Assembly: GCF_016482685.1 (NCBI RefSeq)
Contig: NZ_JACYHF010000006.1
Location: 298,864-362,863 of the forward strand
Origin: Streptomyces sp. DSM 110735
GTDB taxonomy: Bacteria > Actinomycetota > Actinomycetes > Streptomycetales > Streptomycetaceae
Reading direction: 5' to 3'
Length of the DNA: 64,000 nucleotides
The translations under genes were made by a program, and so were the position numbers. Below are positions 48,929 to 58,674 of the stretch, piece after piece. The notes under the pieces were generated by a model. That model worked only from the letters and a program-made list of their open reading frames with translations. It was not told where the DNA came from and made no database searches. Numbering within the stretch: position 1 is the first letter of the stretch; each line of letters starts with the position of its first letter.

Positions 48929-49792
48929 GTGATTGCACACGCACGCCGTATCACCGCCGTCTGCGTCCTCGGTGCGACCCTCGCCGCCTGTGGTGGCGCG
49001 GGTTCGTCCGGGACCGCGAGACCGGCCCACGCCCAGCCCCATTCCTCCTCCCCGTCCCCCTCGCCCTCCAGCACGCGCCCCCCGGTCATGGCCCCCGGCC
49101 CTGGCGGTCTGGCGCCGGTGTTCGCGCACGGGCCGCGTGACAAGGGCAAGACCGTCGCGCTGACCTTCGACGCCGACATGACCGCCGACGAGGGACCGCG
49201 CGCCGCCGCCGGGGAGCGCTTCGACAACCCCGGGCTCATCTCTGCCCTGCGCTCGCTGAAGGTCCCGGCGACCGTGTTCATGACCGGCAAGTGGGCGGAC
49301 ACCTACCCCGACGAGGCCCGCTCCCTCGGTCAGGACCCGAACTTCGAGGTGGCCAACCACTCCTACAGCCACTACGCGTTCACATCGAGCTGCTACGGGC
49401 TGCCGACCATCGCGCCGGACCAGATCCGCACGGAGGTCGACCGGACGTACGCCTCACTGCGCAAGGCGGGCGTGGCGAAGCCGGTGCCGTACTTCCGCTT
49501 CCCGGGCGGCTGTTACGACGACCAGGTGCTGCGCACGCTCAACACCACCGGGGTCACCGCCGTGCAGTGGGACGTGGTGAGCGGCGACGCGTTCGCCACC
49601 GACGCCGACGCGGTCGTACGGCAGGTGCTCGACGGGGTGAAGCCCGGCTCGGTGGTCGTCATGCACTGCACCCGCAGCGCCGCCCCGACGACCGAGCGGG
49701 TCGTGCGCGCGGTGGTGCCGGAGCTGCGCAAGCAGGGCTACACCTTCGTGAAGGTGTCCCAGATGATCGGCGCGACGGCGGGCCACCGCTGA
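48929..49792 (+). CDS. Polysaccharide deacetylase lipoprotein
   Basis: This 287-residue protein has a lipoprotein signal (LGATLAAC, Cys21) and a NodB-type deacetylase domain. The metal and catalytic motifs are TFDADMT (79-85), NHSYSH (His144, His148), and the RFPGG barrel motif; Cys near the C-terminus are typical of the class. It removes acetyl groups from a wall glycan, perhaps peptidoglycan or chitin. The start is uncertain: the GTG at 48929 gives a normal signal length; a TTG 39 bp upstream would add a cytoplasmic tail. Confidence 0.83.
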   Translation: MIAHARRITAVCVLGATLAACGGAGSSGTARPAHAQPHSSSPSPSPSSTRPPVMAPGPGGLAPVFAHGPRDKGKTVALTFDADMTADEGPRAAAGERFDNPGLISALRSLKVPATVFMTGKWADTYPDEARSLGQDPNFEVANHSYSHYAFTSSCYGLPTIAPDQIRTEVDRTYASLRKAGVAKPVPYFRFPGGCYDDQVLRTLNTTGVTAVQWDVVSGDAFATDADAVVRQVLDGVKPGSVVVMHCTRSAAPTTERVVRAVVPELRKQGYTFVKVSQMIGATAGHR

Positions 49793-49816
49793 CCGTCTCG
49801 GCATCACACGAACCCC

Positions 49817-49876
49817 GAGCCGCCGTCCGGCGCCGGGCCGTGGCGGACCGTCCCGCCCGGCGCCGGACGGCGGCTC
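49817..49876. terminator. Perfect 21-bp hairpin after deacetylase gene
   Basis: The arms 49817-49837 and 49856-49876 (starting GAGCCGCCGTCCGG) are perfect complements with an 18-nt loop. The stem is very strong and lies 24 bp after the deacetylase stop and 15 bp before the next start. No T-tract. Confidence 0.6.
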
Positions 49877-49891
49877 GTAGGGTGGGCTCCC

Positions 49892-50617
49892 GTGAGTGAA
49901 GATCCCGCGGTCCCCGCGACCGGCCAGACCAGCCCGTTCCAGGACGAGCGCAACGCCCGCGACGAGGCGCCCCAGTTCGTCCTGCCCCTCGTCGTCCGCA
50001 TCGAGCGCGACGCCCCGCCCGCCCGCACCGACGCCCTGGAGACCGCCGCGCGCGCCGTGCTGACGCTGCTCGGCGACGAGCGGTCGACCGGTGACGGGGA
50101 GTGGGCCGACGCCGTACGGAACTGGGAGGACGCCCGCATCCGCAAGGTCGTCCGGCGGGCGCGCGGCGCGGAGTGGCGGCGCGCCGGGACCCTGGACGGG
50201 ATCACGCTGACCGGCACGTCCGCCGAGGTGCGGGTCTTCCCGCCCGTCCCGCTCGACGGCTGGCCCAAGGACCTCGCCAAGCTCCAGGTCTCCGGCACCG
50301 AACTGGACGACCCCGAGCCGCCCGCCGCCCCCGACCCCGCGCTCCCCGTGCTCTGGCTCAACCCCGACCTGAACATGTCCGCGGGCAAGGCGATGGCCCA
50401 GACCGGTCACGCCGCCCAACTCGCCTGGTGGGCCCTCCCCGCCCCGGCCCGCACCACCTGGCGCACCGCCGGCTTCCCCCTCGCGGTCCGCACCGCCACC
50501 CCCGCCCACTGGCACGACCTGACCCGCCTCGACCTCCCCCTGGTCCGCGACGCGGGCTTCACGGAGATCGCCCCGGGCTCGGCAACGGTGATCGCGGACC
50601 ATCCGGCGCTGCGCTGA
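49892..50617 (+). CDS. PTH2-family peptidyl-tRNA hydrolase-like protein
   Basis: This 241-residue protein has a C-terminal PTH2-like domain (about 150-241) with [21 protein letters not shown], the core motif of PTH2 enzymes that release peptides from tRNA. The N-terminal ~140 residues are a separate region of unknown role. PTH2 is usual in archaea and eukaryotes but is also found in actinobacteria. The start is GTG at 49892. Confidence 0.8.
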   Translation: MSEDPAVPATGQTSPFQDERNARDEAPQFVLPLVVRIERDAPPARTDALETAARAVLTLLGDERSTGDGEWADAVRNWEDARIRKVVRRARGAEWRRAGTLDGITLTGTSAEVRVFPPVPLDGWPKDLAKLQVSGTELDDPEPPAAPDPALPVLWLNPDLNMSAGKAMAQTGHAAQLAWWALPAPARTTWRTAGFPLAVRTATPAHWHDLTRLDLPLVRDAGFTEIAPGSATVIADHPALR

Positions 50618-50732
50618 CCCGGCGCGCGCAACCTCAAATGTTCCTCTGAAGGCGACCGGCGTGGGATTCGGCGCCATGTGCCGGGGCCATACCCCCGTCA
50701 CTGGAAGACGGCCGGAGGACGGGGGACGGGCC

Positions 50733-52046
50733 ATGCGGCGGCTGGGTGTGGGGATCGGGTGGCGGGCGGAGATCGCGGAGGCTGTGGACGCGATGCCGGG
50801 GGTCGACTGGGTGGAGGTCGTGGCGGAGAACGTGTGTCCCGGGCATCTGCCTCAGGCGCTGACGCGGTTGCGGGAGCGGGGGGTGACCGTGATTCCGCAC
50901 GGGGTCTCGCTCGGGCTGGGCGGGGCGGAGCCGCCCGAGGCGGGGCGGCTGGCGGCGCTCGCGGAGCGGGTGGAGGCGCTGGGGGCGCCGCTGGTCACCG
51001 AGCACATCGCGTTCGTGCGCGGGGGCGGTCCGCTCACCGCGTCCCCGCCGCTGGAGGCGGGGCATCTGCTGCCGGTGCCGCGTACCCGGGACGCCCTCGA
51101 CGTGCTGTGCGAGAACGTCCGCATCGCCCAGGACGCGCTCCCGGTGCCGCTGGCCGTGGAGAACATCGCCGCGCTGTTCTCCTGGCCCGGCGAGGAGCTG
51201 ACCGAGGGGCAGTTCCTGTACGAGCTGGCCGAGCGGACCGGCGTACGACTGCTCATCGACGTGGCCAACCTGCACACCAACCACGTCAACCGGGGCGAGG
51301 ACCCGGCGCGGGCGCTCGCGGAACTCCCCGTGGAAGCCATCGCGTACGTCCATGTCGCGGGCGGCTACGAGCGCGACGGCGTCTGGCACGACAGCCACGC
51401 GCACCCCGTGCCGGAGCCGGTGCTCGACATCCTCGCCGACCTCGCCTCCCGGGTCGCACCTCCCGGCGTGCTCCTTGAGCGGGACGACAACTTCCCCGAA
51501 CCTGCCGAGCTGGAACGGGAGTTGACCCGGATCAGGGACACCGTGGAAACAGCGGCGGAGCGGACTCCCCGGCGCCGGACCGCGCCCGTCACCGGCGGCG
51601 AGCCCCGCCACAGCGTCGCCGTGCTCGCCCGCCCCGACACCCGGCAGCGCGTCGGCGTCGCCCAGACCGCCGTGCTGTCCGCACTGGTCGCCGGGACACC
51701 GGTGCCCGAGGGGTTCGACCGGGTGCGGATGGGCGTGCAGGCGCGGGCGCTCGCCGCCAAGCGGGCGTCGGTCGTGGCGAAGGTGGCGCCGGAGCTGCCG
51801 GAGATCCTCGGGGAGGGCTACCGGGAGGCGTTCCTCGGCTACGCGCGCTCGCGGCCGATGCGCGGCGGCTACCGGCAGGACGCGCTGGACTTCGCCGGGC
51901 AACTGCTCAAGACCGGTCGCCCGGCGGACGCCCGCGCCCGGCGGCGGTTGCGCGTCTGGTGGCTGGACCGTGTCGGTCCGGTGCCCCGGGGCGGAGCGGT
52001 CCGGCTGCTGCGGCGCGCTCGCGAGGCGCTGACCCCCGGTCGCTGA
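50733..52046 (+). CDS. DUF692/MNIO family enzyme with C-terminal extension
   Basis: This 437-residue protein has an N-terminal DUF692 domain (1-~270), now called MNIO (multinuclear non-heme iron-dependent oxygenase; relatives include MbnB). Metal-site residues are visible: PHGVSL (His56), TEHIAF (Glu90, His91), AVENIA (Glu143, Asn144), [12 protein letters not shown] (Asp176, His181), HVAGG (His207), HDSHAHP (Asp220, His222, His224) and LLERDDNFP (Glu249). A ~145-residue C-terminal extension (about 290-437) contains [19 protein letters not shown] and [13 protein letters not shown], suggestive of a fused substrate-recruitment domain like the MbnC/DUF2063 partner. The ATG has GGGGGACGGGCC upstream. 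Next gene: TIGR04222-type. Confidence 0.85.
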   Translation: MRRLGVGIGWRAEIAEAVDAMPGVDWVEVVAENVCPGHLPQALTRLRERGVTVIPHGVSLGLGGAEPPEAGRLAALAERVEALGAPLVTEHIAFVRGGGPLTASPPLEAGHLLPVPRTRDALDVLCENVRIAQDALPVPLAVENIAALFSWPGEELTEGQFLYELAERTGVRLLIDVANLHTNHVNRGEDPARALAELPVEAIAYVHVAGGYERDGVWHDSHAHPVPEPVLDILADLASRVAPPGVLLERDDNFPEPAELERELTRIRDTVETAAERTPRRRTAPVTGGEPRHSVAVLARPDTRQRVGVAQTAVLSALVAGTPVPEGFDRVRMGVQARALAAKRASVVAKVAPELPEILGEGYREAFLGYARSRPMRGGYRQDALDFAGQLLKTGRPADARARRRLRVWWLDRVGPVPRGGAVRLLRRAREALTPGR

Positions 52047-52144
52047 CCTGCGGGAAAAACGGAACGTCACATACCGCTAACACTCTGTCCCAGATGGCGA
52101 ACAAGCCATGGCGCTTACCCTGCGTACTGGCATAGAAACACTCC

Positions 52145-52972
52145 ATGTTCTGGGTCCTTCTCCTGCTCCTGGCCTGGGGTTTCGCCGGTTTCGCGTGCAC
52201 CAGGCTGTGCCTGGCCGCCGGACGCGCGGGGACCGCCGAGCGCGCCGCCGCCACGGCGGACGTCCGCCACGACCTGACGCTGTACGAAGCGGCGTATCTC
52301 TCCGGCGGTCCCGCGCGCGTCGCGGATCTCGCCATGGTGCGCATGTCCCGCCAGCGCAGGCTGCTGCTCGCGCACACCGGCTGGGCCACGGTGGTGAACC
52401 CGCGCGGCCACGACGAGATGGAACGCTTCGTCATAGCCGCCATCGGCCCCGACGGGCAGTCCCGGATAGCGCCCGTACGGTCCGCCGCCGCCCGCAGCGA
52501 GGCCATACGGCACCTGGGCGACCGCCTGGAGCACGCGGGGCTCGCGGTGCCCGCCGGATCGGGGACCGACGTGGCCGCCGCGATCCGTCTGGTCCGCGCC
52601 GCCACGCTCGCGGTGCCGCTGCTGACCGCGACCGCGCTGCTGCTGCCGTCCGACACCGAACTGCCGTTCCTGATGGTCTGCCTGTGGTTCCTGCTGCCCC
52701 TGCTGCTGACGCTCGGCTTCCTGGTCATCGCCCGCTTCGAGCTGCACCCGTACACGCGCTGGGCGTCCCCGGTCGGACAGCGGCATCTCGACACGCTGAC
52801 GGCACGCCGGGACCGGGAGGACGACGAGCGCGACGACGACGGCTTCGGCGGTGACCGGGACGGCGCCGAGTCGGGCTTCCTCACCTCCCTCGCCACGCGC
52901 GGTATCCGCGCCCTGGCCGAGCCGGAGCTGCGCGCCGCCTTCAACCACCGCGACCAGCCCTGGCGGGAGTGA
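52145..52972 (+). CDS. TIGR04222-type membrane protein
   Basis: This 275-residue membrane protein starts with a hydrophobic segment (FWVLLLLLAWGFAGFA), contains the TIGR04222-like block LTLYEAAYLSGGPARVADLAMV (about 44-65), and has two more membrane segments around 150-195. Many TIGR04222 proteins end in a Cys/Gly-rich tail linked to MNIO chemistry; this one ends in a charged Asp/Arg-rich region without Cys. It follows the MNIO gene by 98 bp, same strand. Function unknown. Confidence 0.72.
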   Translation: MFWVLLLLLAWGFAGFACTRLCLAAGRAGTAERAAATADVRHDLTLYEAAYLSGGPARVADLAMVRMSRQRRLLLAHTGWATVVNPRGHDEMERFVIAAIGPDGQSRIAPVRSAAARSEAIRHLGDRLEHAGLAVPAGSGTDVAAAIRLVRAATLAVPLLTATALLLPSDTELPFLMVCLWFLLPLLLTLGFLVIARFELHPYTRWASPVGQRHLDTLTARRDREDDERDDDGFGGDRDGAESGFLTSLATRGIRALAEPELRAAFNHRDQPWRE

Positions 52973-53136
52973 GCGCGCGGGCGTGAAGGCGTCCGCTCCG
53001 GGGGCGCACGGGGAGCACTGACGCCGACACCGCCGGACGGTGCTTGCCTTCACCGGCGACCGTCCGAAACATCCCTTCTGTCGTCGCCGAGCCGCAGCAG
53101 CCGCGCCGTGGCCGCCGCGCACCGGAGGGATACGCG

Positions 53137-54759
53137 ATGAGAGCTGCCGCCCTGTACTCGGCCGCCGGTTCCTTGCTGCTGGCCGGACTGGCCACGGCTC
53201 CGGCGGGCGGCACCCCCGGCGCGTCCCCCGTCTCCGCCGAGTCGCGCGGTGTCGCCGTCGCCGCCGCCCGCGCCAAAACCACCGGTATCCGCTTCGGCGC
53301 CTGCCCCGCCGAGCAGGAAGCCCCCGACGGTATGCGCTGCGGCACGGTGAGCGTCCCGCTGGACTACGCCCACCCCGACGGCAGGCACCTCACCCTCGCC
53401 GTCAGCCGGATGCCCGCCACCCAGCGCGACCCGAGGAACAGCAAGCGCCGCGTCCCCCGGCAGGGCGCCCTCGTCTACAACCCCGGCGGACCCGGCGCCT
53501 CAGGACTCGCCTTCCCGGTGATCGGCGTCGTCCCCGAGTGGAAGCGGATCGCCGCCGCCTACGACCTGGTCGGCTACGCCCCGCGCGGTGTCGCCCCCTC
53601 CGCCCCGCTGTCCTGCGTGAAGCCCGAGCAGTTCTCCAAGGCGCCGAGCCCCGCCCCCGTCCACCCCTCCGCCGCGTACAAGCGCGAGCGGATCGCCCGG
53701 GCGAAGGCGTACGCACGCGGCTGCGCGCAGCGCTCGGGCAAGGGGCTGCGCTTCTTCAACTCCCTCAACAACGCACGGGATTTGGATGTCCTCCGAGCCG
53801 CCCTCGGCGAGCAGAGGCTGACCTTCATGGGCGCGTCGTACGGCACCTACCTCGGCGCCCTCTACGCCACCCTCTTCCCCGCGCACCTGCGGCGCATGGT
53901 GCTGGACTCGGCGGTGGACCCCGCCCCGGCGAAGGTCTGGTACCGCGCCAACCTCGACCAGTCGGCCGCGTTCGAGCGCCGCTGGAGCGACTTCCGCGCC
54001 TGGGTCGCCCGGCACGACGACGTGTACGGACTCGGCACCACGGCGGCGGCCGTCCAGCGCGCGTACGACACCGCGAGCGCGCACCTGGCCGCCGAACCGG
54101 CGGGCGGCACGGTCGGTCCCGGCCAGTTGCAGAACACGTTCCTGATGGCCGGGTACTACGACGACTACTGGCCGAGCCGGGCGGAGGCGCTCTCCGCCTA
54201 TCTCAAGGGCGACGCGAAACCGCTGGTCCGGCTCGCCGCGCCGAGCCCGGAGACGGCGCAGGAGGCGGAGAACGGCAGCGCGGTCTACTCGGCGGTCGAG
54301 TGCAACGACGCCCCCTGGCCGACGGACTTCGCGGTCTGGGACCGGGACAACACCCGCCTCGCCCGCATCGCCCCCTTCGAGACCTGGGACAACGTCTGGG
54401 CGAACCTGCCGTGCGCCTACTGGCCGGTGGCGCGCAGGCGCCCCCTGGACGTACGGACCGCGCCGGGTGCGACCCCGCCGGTGCTGATCCTCGCCGCCGA
54501 GCGGGACGCGGCGGCGCCGTACGCGGGGGCACTGGAGATGGCGCGGCGACTGTCCGGGTCCACGCTGGTGACCGAGCGGGGCGCGGGCACGCACGGGGTC
54601 GGGCTCGGTCCGAACGGTTGCGTCAACGCCCATGTGGACGCCTACCTCCTGGAGGGCCGGCTGCCGGGCGGGCGCGCCGCGTGCGCCCCGCGCCCGGAAC
54701 CGCGCCCCGCCGAACCGGCGGGACGCGGCACCACAAACGCCCTCAAGGGCAAGGGCTAG
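53137..54759 (+). CDS. Secreted alpha/beta hydrolase (tripeptidyl aminopeptidase-like)
   Basis: This 540-residue protein resembles Streptomyces tripeptidyl aminopeptidases (SlpD/E, Tap). The signal peptide covers about 1-35. The catalytic Ser234 is in [11 protein letters not shown]; Asp is in [10 protein letters not shown] and His in GAGTHGVGL of the C-terminal TAP-like domain. NPGGPGASG forms the oxyanion region. It probably cleaves peptides outside the cell. The ATG at 53137 has GGAGGG 8 nt upstream. Its stop overlaps the hemQ stop (CTAG) on the opposite strand. Confidence 0.88.
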   Translation: MRAAALYSAAGSLLLAGLATAPAGGTPGASPVSAESRGVAVAAARAKTTGIRFGACPAEQEAPDGMRCGTVSVPLDYAHPDGRHLTLAVSRMPATQRDPRNSKRRVPRQGALVYNPGGPGASGLAFPVIGVVPEWKRIAAAYDLVGYAPRGVAPSAPLSCVKPEQFSKAPSPAPVHPSAAYKRERIARAKAYARGCAQRSGKGLRFFNSLNNARDLDVLRAALGEQRLTFMGASYGTYLGALYATLFPAHLRRMVLDSAVDPAPAKVWYRANLDQSAAFERRWSDFRAWVARHDDVYGLGTTAAAVQRAYDTASAHLAAEPAGGTVGPGQLQNTFLMAGYYDDYWPSRAEALSAYLKGDAKPLVRLAAPSPETAQEAENGSAVYSAVECNDAPWPTDFAVWDRDNTRLARIAPFETWDNVWANLPCAYWPVARRRPLDVRTAPGATPPVLILAAERDAAAPYAGALEMARRLSGSTLVTERGAGTHGVGLGPNGCVNAHVDAYLLEGRLPGGRAACAPRPEPRPAEPAGRGTTNALKGKG

Positions 54760-55487
54760 GCGAGCCCGGCGACCAGGTCCGCGACCGACTTGCGGCGCCC
54801 GGTGTAGAAGGGCACCTCCTCGCGGACGTGCCTGCGGGCCTCGGAGCCGCGCAGGTGACGCATGAGGTCGACGATGCGGTACAGCTCGTCGGCCTCGAAG
54901 GCGAGCATCCACTCGTAGTCGCCCAGCGAGAAGGAGGCGACGGTGTTGGCGCGCACGTCCGGGAAGCCGCGGGCCATCTTGCCGTGGTCGGCGAGCATGC
55001 GGCGGCGGTCCTCGTCGGGCAGCAGGTACCAGTCGTAGGAGCGCACGAAGGGGTAGACGCTCACGTAGTTGCGGGGCGTCTCGTCGGCGAGGAACGCCGG
55101 GATGTGCGAGCGGTTGAACTCCGCCGGGCGGTGCAGCGCCATGTTCGACCACACCGGCTCCAGCGCGCGGCCCAGCCTGGTGCGGCGGAAGAGGTTGTAC
55201 GCCTCCTGGAGCTGGTCGGCGGTCTCGGCGTGCCACCAGATCATCAGGTCGGCGTCCGCGCGCAGCCCGGAGACGTCGTAGGTGCCGCGGACGGTCACGT
55301 CCTTCGCGGCGAGCTGGTCGAACAGCTCCTGGACCTCGTCGGCCCAGCCCGCGCGGTCCTCCGGCAGGACGTCCTTCAGCTTGAAGACGGACCACAGGGT
55401 GTAACGGATGACCTCGTTGAGGTCCTTGGCCAGCTTGCCCTTGTTCGGGATGCGGCCGGGCTCGGTGGTGGGGGCGTCGTCACTCAT
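54756..55487 (-). CDS. hemQ: Coproheme decarboxylase HemQ
   Basis: This 243-residue chlorite-dismutase-fold enzyme makes heme b from coproheme with peroxide. The core reads [25 protein letters not shown] (the reactive Tyr is probably Tyr145) and [12 protein letters not shown] with His168 as likely heme ligand. The gene order hemQ-hemG with a 5-bp gap is typical of actinobacteria using the coproporphyrin-dependent pathway. The ATG at 55487 is clear. Confidence 0.94.
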   Translation of the reverse strand: MSDDAPTTEPGRIPNKGKLAKDLNEVIRYTLWSVFKLKDVLPEDRAGWADEVQELFDQLAAKDVTVRGTYDVSGLRADADLMIWWHAETADQLQEAYNLFRRTRLGRALEPVWSNMALHRPAEFNRSHIPAFLADETPRNYVSVYPFVRSYDWYLLPDEDRRRMLADHGKMARGFPDVRANTVASFSLGDYEWMLAFEADELYRIVDLMRHLRGSEARRHVREEVPFYTGRRKSVADLVAGLA

Positions 55488-55492
55488 GGTCC

Positions 55493-56938
55493 CTATTCTC
55501 CCGCTCCGCCGTGCAGGCTCTGCACCGGGTTGGCGCTCAGCTCGCGCACCCCGGTGAGGTCGCCGCCGAGCTGGTCGACGGCAGCGTGGGCGCTCGCGAT
55601 ACACGCCGGGATGCCGACGCCGTCGTACTGCGCGCCGCACACGGCGAGTCCGGGCAGCTTGGCGACGTGCTCGCGGATACGAGCCACACGCGCGTGGTGC
55701 CCGACGGGGTACTGGGGCAGTCCGTCGGTCCAGCGGGTGACGTGGGCGGCGACCGGCGTGGCGTCCACTCCGGTGGCGGCGCGCAGGTCGCGCCGGGCGA
55801 TGTCGGTCAGCTCGGCGTCGTCCCGCCGCAGGATCTCGGTCTCGCGGTGGCGCCCGACCGAGGCGCGCACCACGGCAAGCTCCGGGTCCTGCGCCCCGAT
55901 CCAGCCCCACTTCTGGGAGGCGAAGGTCGCGGCTTTGACGGTGTGCCCGTCGACGGGCGGCACGAGGAAGCCGCTGCCCTCGGGGAGGACGGCGTCCGCG
56001 CGTCGGTAGGCGAGGCTGATCAGCGCCATGGAGGCGTACTCGACGGCGGCCAGCTCGGCGGCGGCTCCCGGCGCCTCGGCGCGCAGCAACTCGGCGGCGG
56101 GGGCGGCGGGTACGGCGACGACCACGGCGTCCGCGTGCAGCACCCGGTTCCCCGCGGTCACCCGCCAGCCGGTGCCGTCCCGGCGCAGTTCGCGCGCCGG
56201 GGTGCCGGTCAGGATCTCGCCGCCGCCCGCCCGTACGGCGTCCGCGACGGCGAGCGGGAGCGTGCCGACGCCGCCCTCGATGCCGACGAACACGGGTCCG
56301 GACTGCGGCGCCTCGGCAGCCTTCGCCTGGAGCGCGCGGACGGCGGCGGTGAGGGAGTCGTGGGCGCGGGCTGCCTGGTAGAGCTGCGGGACGGCCGAGC
56401 GCATCGAGAGGCGGTACGCGTCGCCCGCGTACACCCCGCCGAGCAGCGGCTCGATCATCCGGTCGACGACCTCACGCCCGAGCCGCGCGGCGACGTACTC
56501 CCCCACCGCCACGTCGTCCCCGACCTCGGTGCGCGGCAGTTCGGCGTCCCGTCCGATCCGCGCGAGCCCCTCCGGGGAGAGGATTCCGGCGAGGACGTCG
56601 GCGGTTCCGGGGACGCCCATGACGTGTCCCTTGGGCATCGGGCGCAGGGTGTTCCGCGTCCACAGGGACGCGCCCGCGGTGGCCGGTGTGACGAGCCGTT
56701 CCCCGAGCCCCACCTCACGGGCGAGTGCGACGGCTTCGGGACGCCGGGCCAGCATCGACTCGGCGCCGAGGTCCATCCGGACCCCCGCGATCTCCCCGGG
56801 CAGCAGCTTGCCGCCCACCCGCTCGCCCGCCTCCAGCACCGTCACCCGGGCCCCGCGCCGCACCAGCCGGTACGCGGCGGCCAGCCCGGCGACCCCGGCT
56901 CCGATGACCACGACCTGGCCCTCACCCGTTCCGCTCAT
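55493..56938 (-). CDS. hemG: Coproporphyrinogen/protoporphyrinogen oxidase HemG/HemY (CgoX)
   Basis: This 481-residue FAD enzyme oxidises coproporphyrinogen III to coproporphyrin III in the actinobacterial pathway. The FAD-binding motif is [17 protein letters not shown], followed by [12 protein letters not shown]. It is 5 bp upstream of hemQ on the same strand, so both enzymes are made from one mRNA. The gene is often called hemG or hemY; CgoX is the newer name. Confidence 0.94.
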   Translation of the reverse strand: MSGTGEGQVVVIGAGVAGLAAAYRLVRRGARVTVLEAGERVGGKLLPGEIAGVRMDLGAESMLARRPEAVALAREVGLGERLVTPATAGASLWTRNTLRPMPKGHVMGVPGTADVLAGILSPEGLARIGRDAELPRTEVGDDVAVGEYVAARLGREVVDRMIEPLLGGVYAGDAYRLSMRSAVPQLYQAARAHDSLTAAVRALQAKAAEAPQSGPVFVGIEGGVGTLPLAVADAVRAGGGEILTGTPARELRRDGTGWRVTAGNRVLHADAVVVAVPAAPAAELLRAEAPGAAAELAAVEYASMALISLAYRRADAVLPEGSGFLVPPVDGHTVKAATFASQKWGWIGAQDPELAVVRASVGRHRETEILRRDDAELTDIARRDLRAATGVDATPVAAHVTRWTDGLPQYPVGHHARVARIREHVAKLPGLAVCGAQYDGVGIPACIASAHAAVDQLGGDLTGVRELSANPVQSLHGGAGE

Positions 56939-57026
56939 GCCCCCACTCTCTCAAAACGGACCCCCGCGCCGGTCCCGGGCCACCCTTCCCCGCCGAGGCG
57001 CCCACCGGCTCTTGCGGGGCGCCGGG

Positions 57027-57545
57027 TCAGTCGGTGCCGCCGATGGTGGCGCGGGCCGCCAGCCGGAAGTCCCTGACCGCCTGATAGAGCTGCCGCTCCC
57101 GTTCGGCGGCGAGGGCGGAGTCCTCGGTCCTGCTCGCGGTGTCGCCCGCGCGGGCGTTCTCGGCCATCCTCCGCACGACCTGGGAGAGGGCGCCGGAGGC
57201 ATGCGTGACCTGCTCCGCGACGCGGACGACGGCGACCGGACCTTCGAGGATGACCACCTCGCAGGCCCGGTGGACCTCGCGCGCCAGGGTGACGAACCGG
57301 TGTGTCCTGTCCTCGACGTCGGCAGGGTCGGGGTCGGGAGCGCGCAGCGCGGCGAGGACGGCGTCCATGGCGATGTCGCGGTCGTGCAGCGCGCCGAGGT
57401 AGGCGGCGTACGCGTCGCGGCGGTGCTGGCGGGTCCACTGCGCGTGCTGGGACCGTGCCTGCGCACGACCGCTCACGAGGGCGGCACCGAGGGTGGCGGC
57501 GGAGCCGACGGCGGCGCCGAGCAGGGCGGCGAGTCCTGAGTCCAT
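57027..57545 (-). CDS. Conserved hypothetical protein with N-terminal membrane segment
   Basis: This 172-residue protein has a short membrane segment at the N-terminus (GLAALLGAAVGSAATLGAALVSG) and a long helical, charged cytoplasmic domain (RRDAYAAYLGALHDRDIAMDAVLAALR). I recognise the pattern from many actinobacterial proteins of unknown role. It lies 88 bp upstream of hemG on the same strand and may be transcribed with it. Confidence 0.75.
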   Translation of the reverse strand: MDSGLAALLGAAVGSAATLGAALVSGRAQARSQHAQWTRQHRRDAYAAYLGALHDRDIAMDAVLAALRAPDPDPADVEDRTHRFVTLAREVHRACEVVILEGPVAVVRVAEQVTHASGALSQVVRRMAENARAGDTASRTEDSALAAERERQLYQAVRDFRLAARATIGGTD

Positions 57546-57718
57546 GGGCGACAGTCTGGCGTTCCGTCACCCGTCCGGCGGCGCGTGATCGGGAGGTGGG
57601 GGCGGCGGTGGCCGCCGTGTGTCCGGACCGTGACCGCATCGGGATGTGGGGCGTCCAACGTTCGGGGGTGGTCCGGCGTCCAAGGAGCGTCGGTTGTCGT
57701 ACCCATCGGGGGTTGCCC

Positions 57719-58636
57719 ATGCGTGCATCACGTTCGTTCTCGTCCGCCCGGAATCTGGCGGGCGCCCTGCTCGTCGCCTCGCTGGCGCTGGCCGGGTGCA
57801 GTGCGGCGGGAGGGGGTTCCGACGCGAGCGGGAAGTCCATGGCGGACGGACCGGCCCGGCAGAGCGGCGCGGCGGGCGCGGGCGGGGGCGCCTCCGACGC
57901 CAAGACCGGGGACCGGCGCGTGCCCCGGGTCACGGCGAGCGCGATCATCCGGACCGCTTCGCTGACGGTCCAGGTCAAGGACGTACCCAAGGCGCTGGAC
58001 GACGCCCGGACGACGACCGAGGACGCGGGCGGGTTCGTCGGGGACGAGACCACCACCCGGGACGCGGGCGGGCACGAGCGCACCCGGGTCGTGCTGCGGG
58101 TGCCGACCGCGAAGTACGACGAGGTGATGACCGCGCTCCAGGGCACCGGCAAGCTGCTGGAGCGCAACGCCAAGGCAGAGGACGTCACCGACCAGGTGGT
58201 GGACGTGGAGAGCCGGATCAAGTCGCAGCGGGCGAGCGTGGCCCGGGTGCGGGAGCTGATGGACCGGGCGGAGAAGCTCAGCGACGTGGTCGCGCTGGAG
58301 GGCGAGCTGAGCACCCGCGAGTCCGACCTGGAGTCGCTGCTCGCCCAGCAGTCGTCCCTGAAGGACCGCACGAGCCTCGCGACCATCACCCTGTCGCTGT
58401 CCGCGACGCCCGTGCACAAGGCTGCCGCGAAGGACGACGACCCCGGCTTCCTCGACGCCCTCTCCGGCGGCTGGAGCGCCTTCCTCGCGACCCTGCGCTG
58501 GGTGACCGTCGTCGTGGGCGCCGTGCTGCCCTTCGCCGCGCTCGCCGCGGTCCTGGCGTTCCTGTGGCTGCGGCTCGTACGACCCCGGCTGCGCAAGCGG
58601 CGGACCGGGACGACCCCGCCGCACTCGGGGAGCTGA
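57719..58636 (+). CDS. DUF4349 domain lipoprotein
   Basis: This 305-residue protein is a lipoprotein (LALAGCSAAG, Cys27), then has a Gly/Ser/Ala-rich linker, a DUF4349 domain (about 75-235; TASLTVQVKDVPKALDDA, GGFVGDETTTRDAG, VARVRELMDRAEKL, DLESLLAQQSSLKDRTSLATI) with a coiled coil, and a C-terminal membrane segment (WVTVVVGAVLPFAALAAVLAFL). It is anchored at both ends. Function unknown. The ATG at 57719 has GGGGGTTG upstream. Confidence 0.87.
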   Translation: MRASRSFSSARNLAGALLVASLALAGCSAAGGGSDASGKSMADGPARQSGAAGAGGGASDAKTGDRRVPRVTASAIIRTASLTVQVKDVPKALDDARTTTEDAGGFVGDETTTRDAGGHERTRVVLRVPTAKYDEVMTALQGTGKLLERNAKAEDVTDQVVDVESRIKSQRASVARVRELMDRAEKLSDVVALEGELSTRESDLESLLAQQSSLKDRTSLATITLSLSATPVHKAAAKDDDPGFLDALSGGWSAFLATLRWVTVVVGAVLPFAALAAVLAFLWLRLVRPRLRKRRTGTTPPHSGS

Positions 58637-58674
58637 CCGGGCACGCCCCCCGCCCCGCCCCGTAGCGTGTCCGC

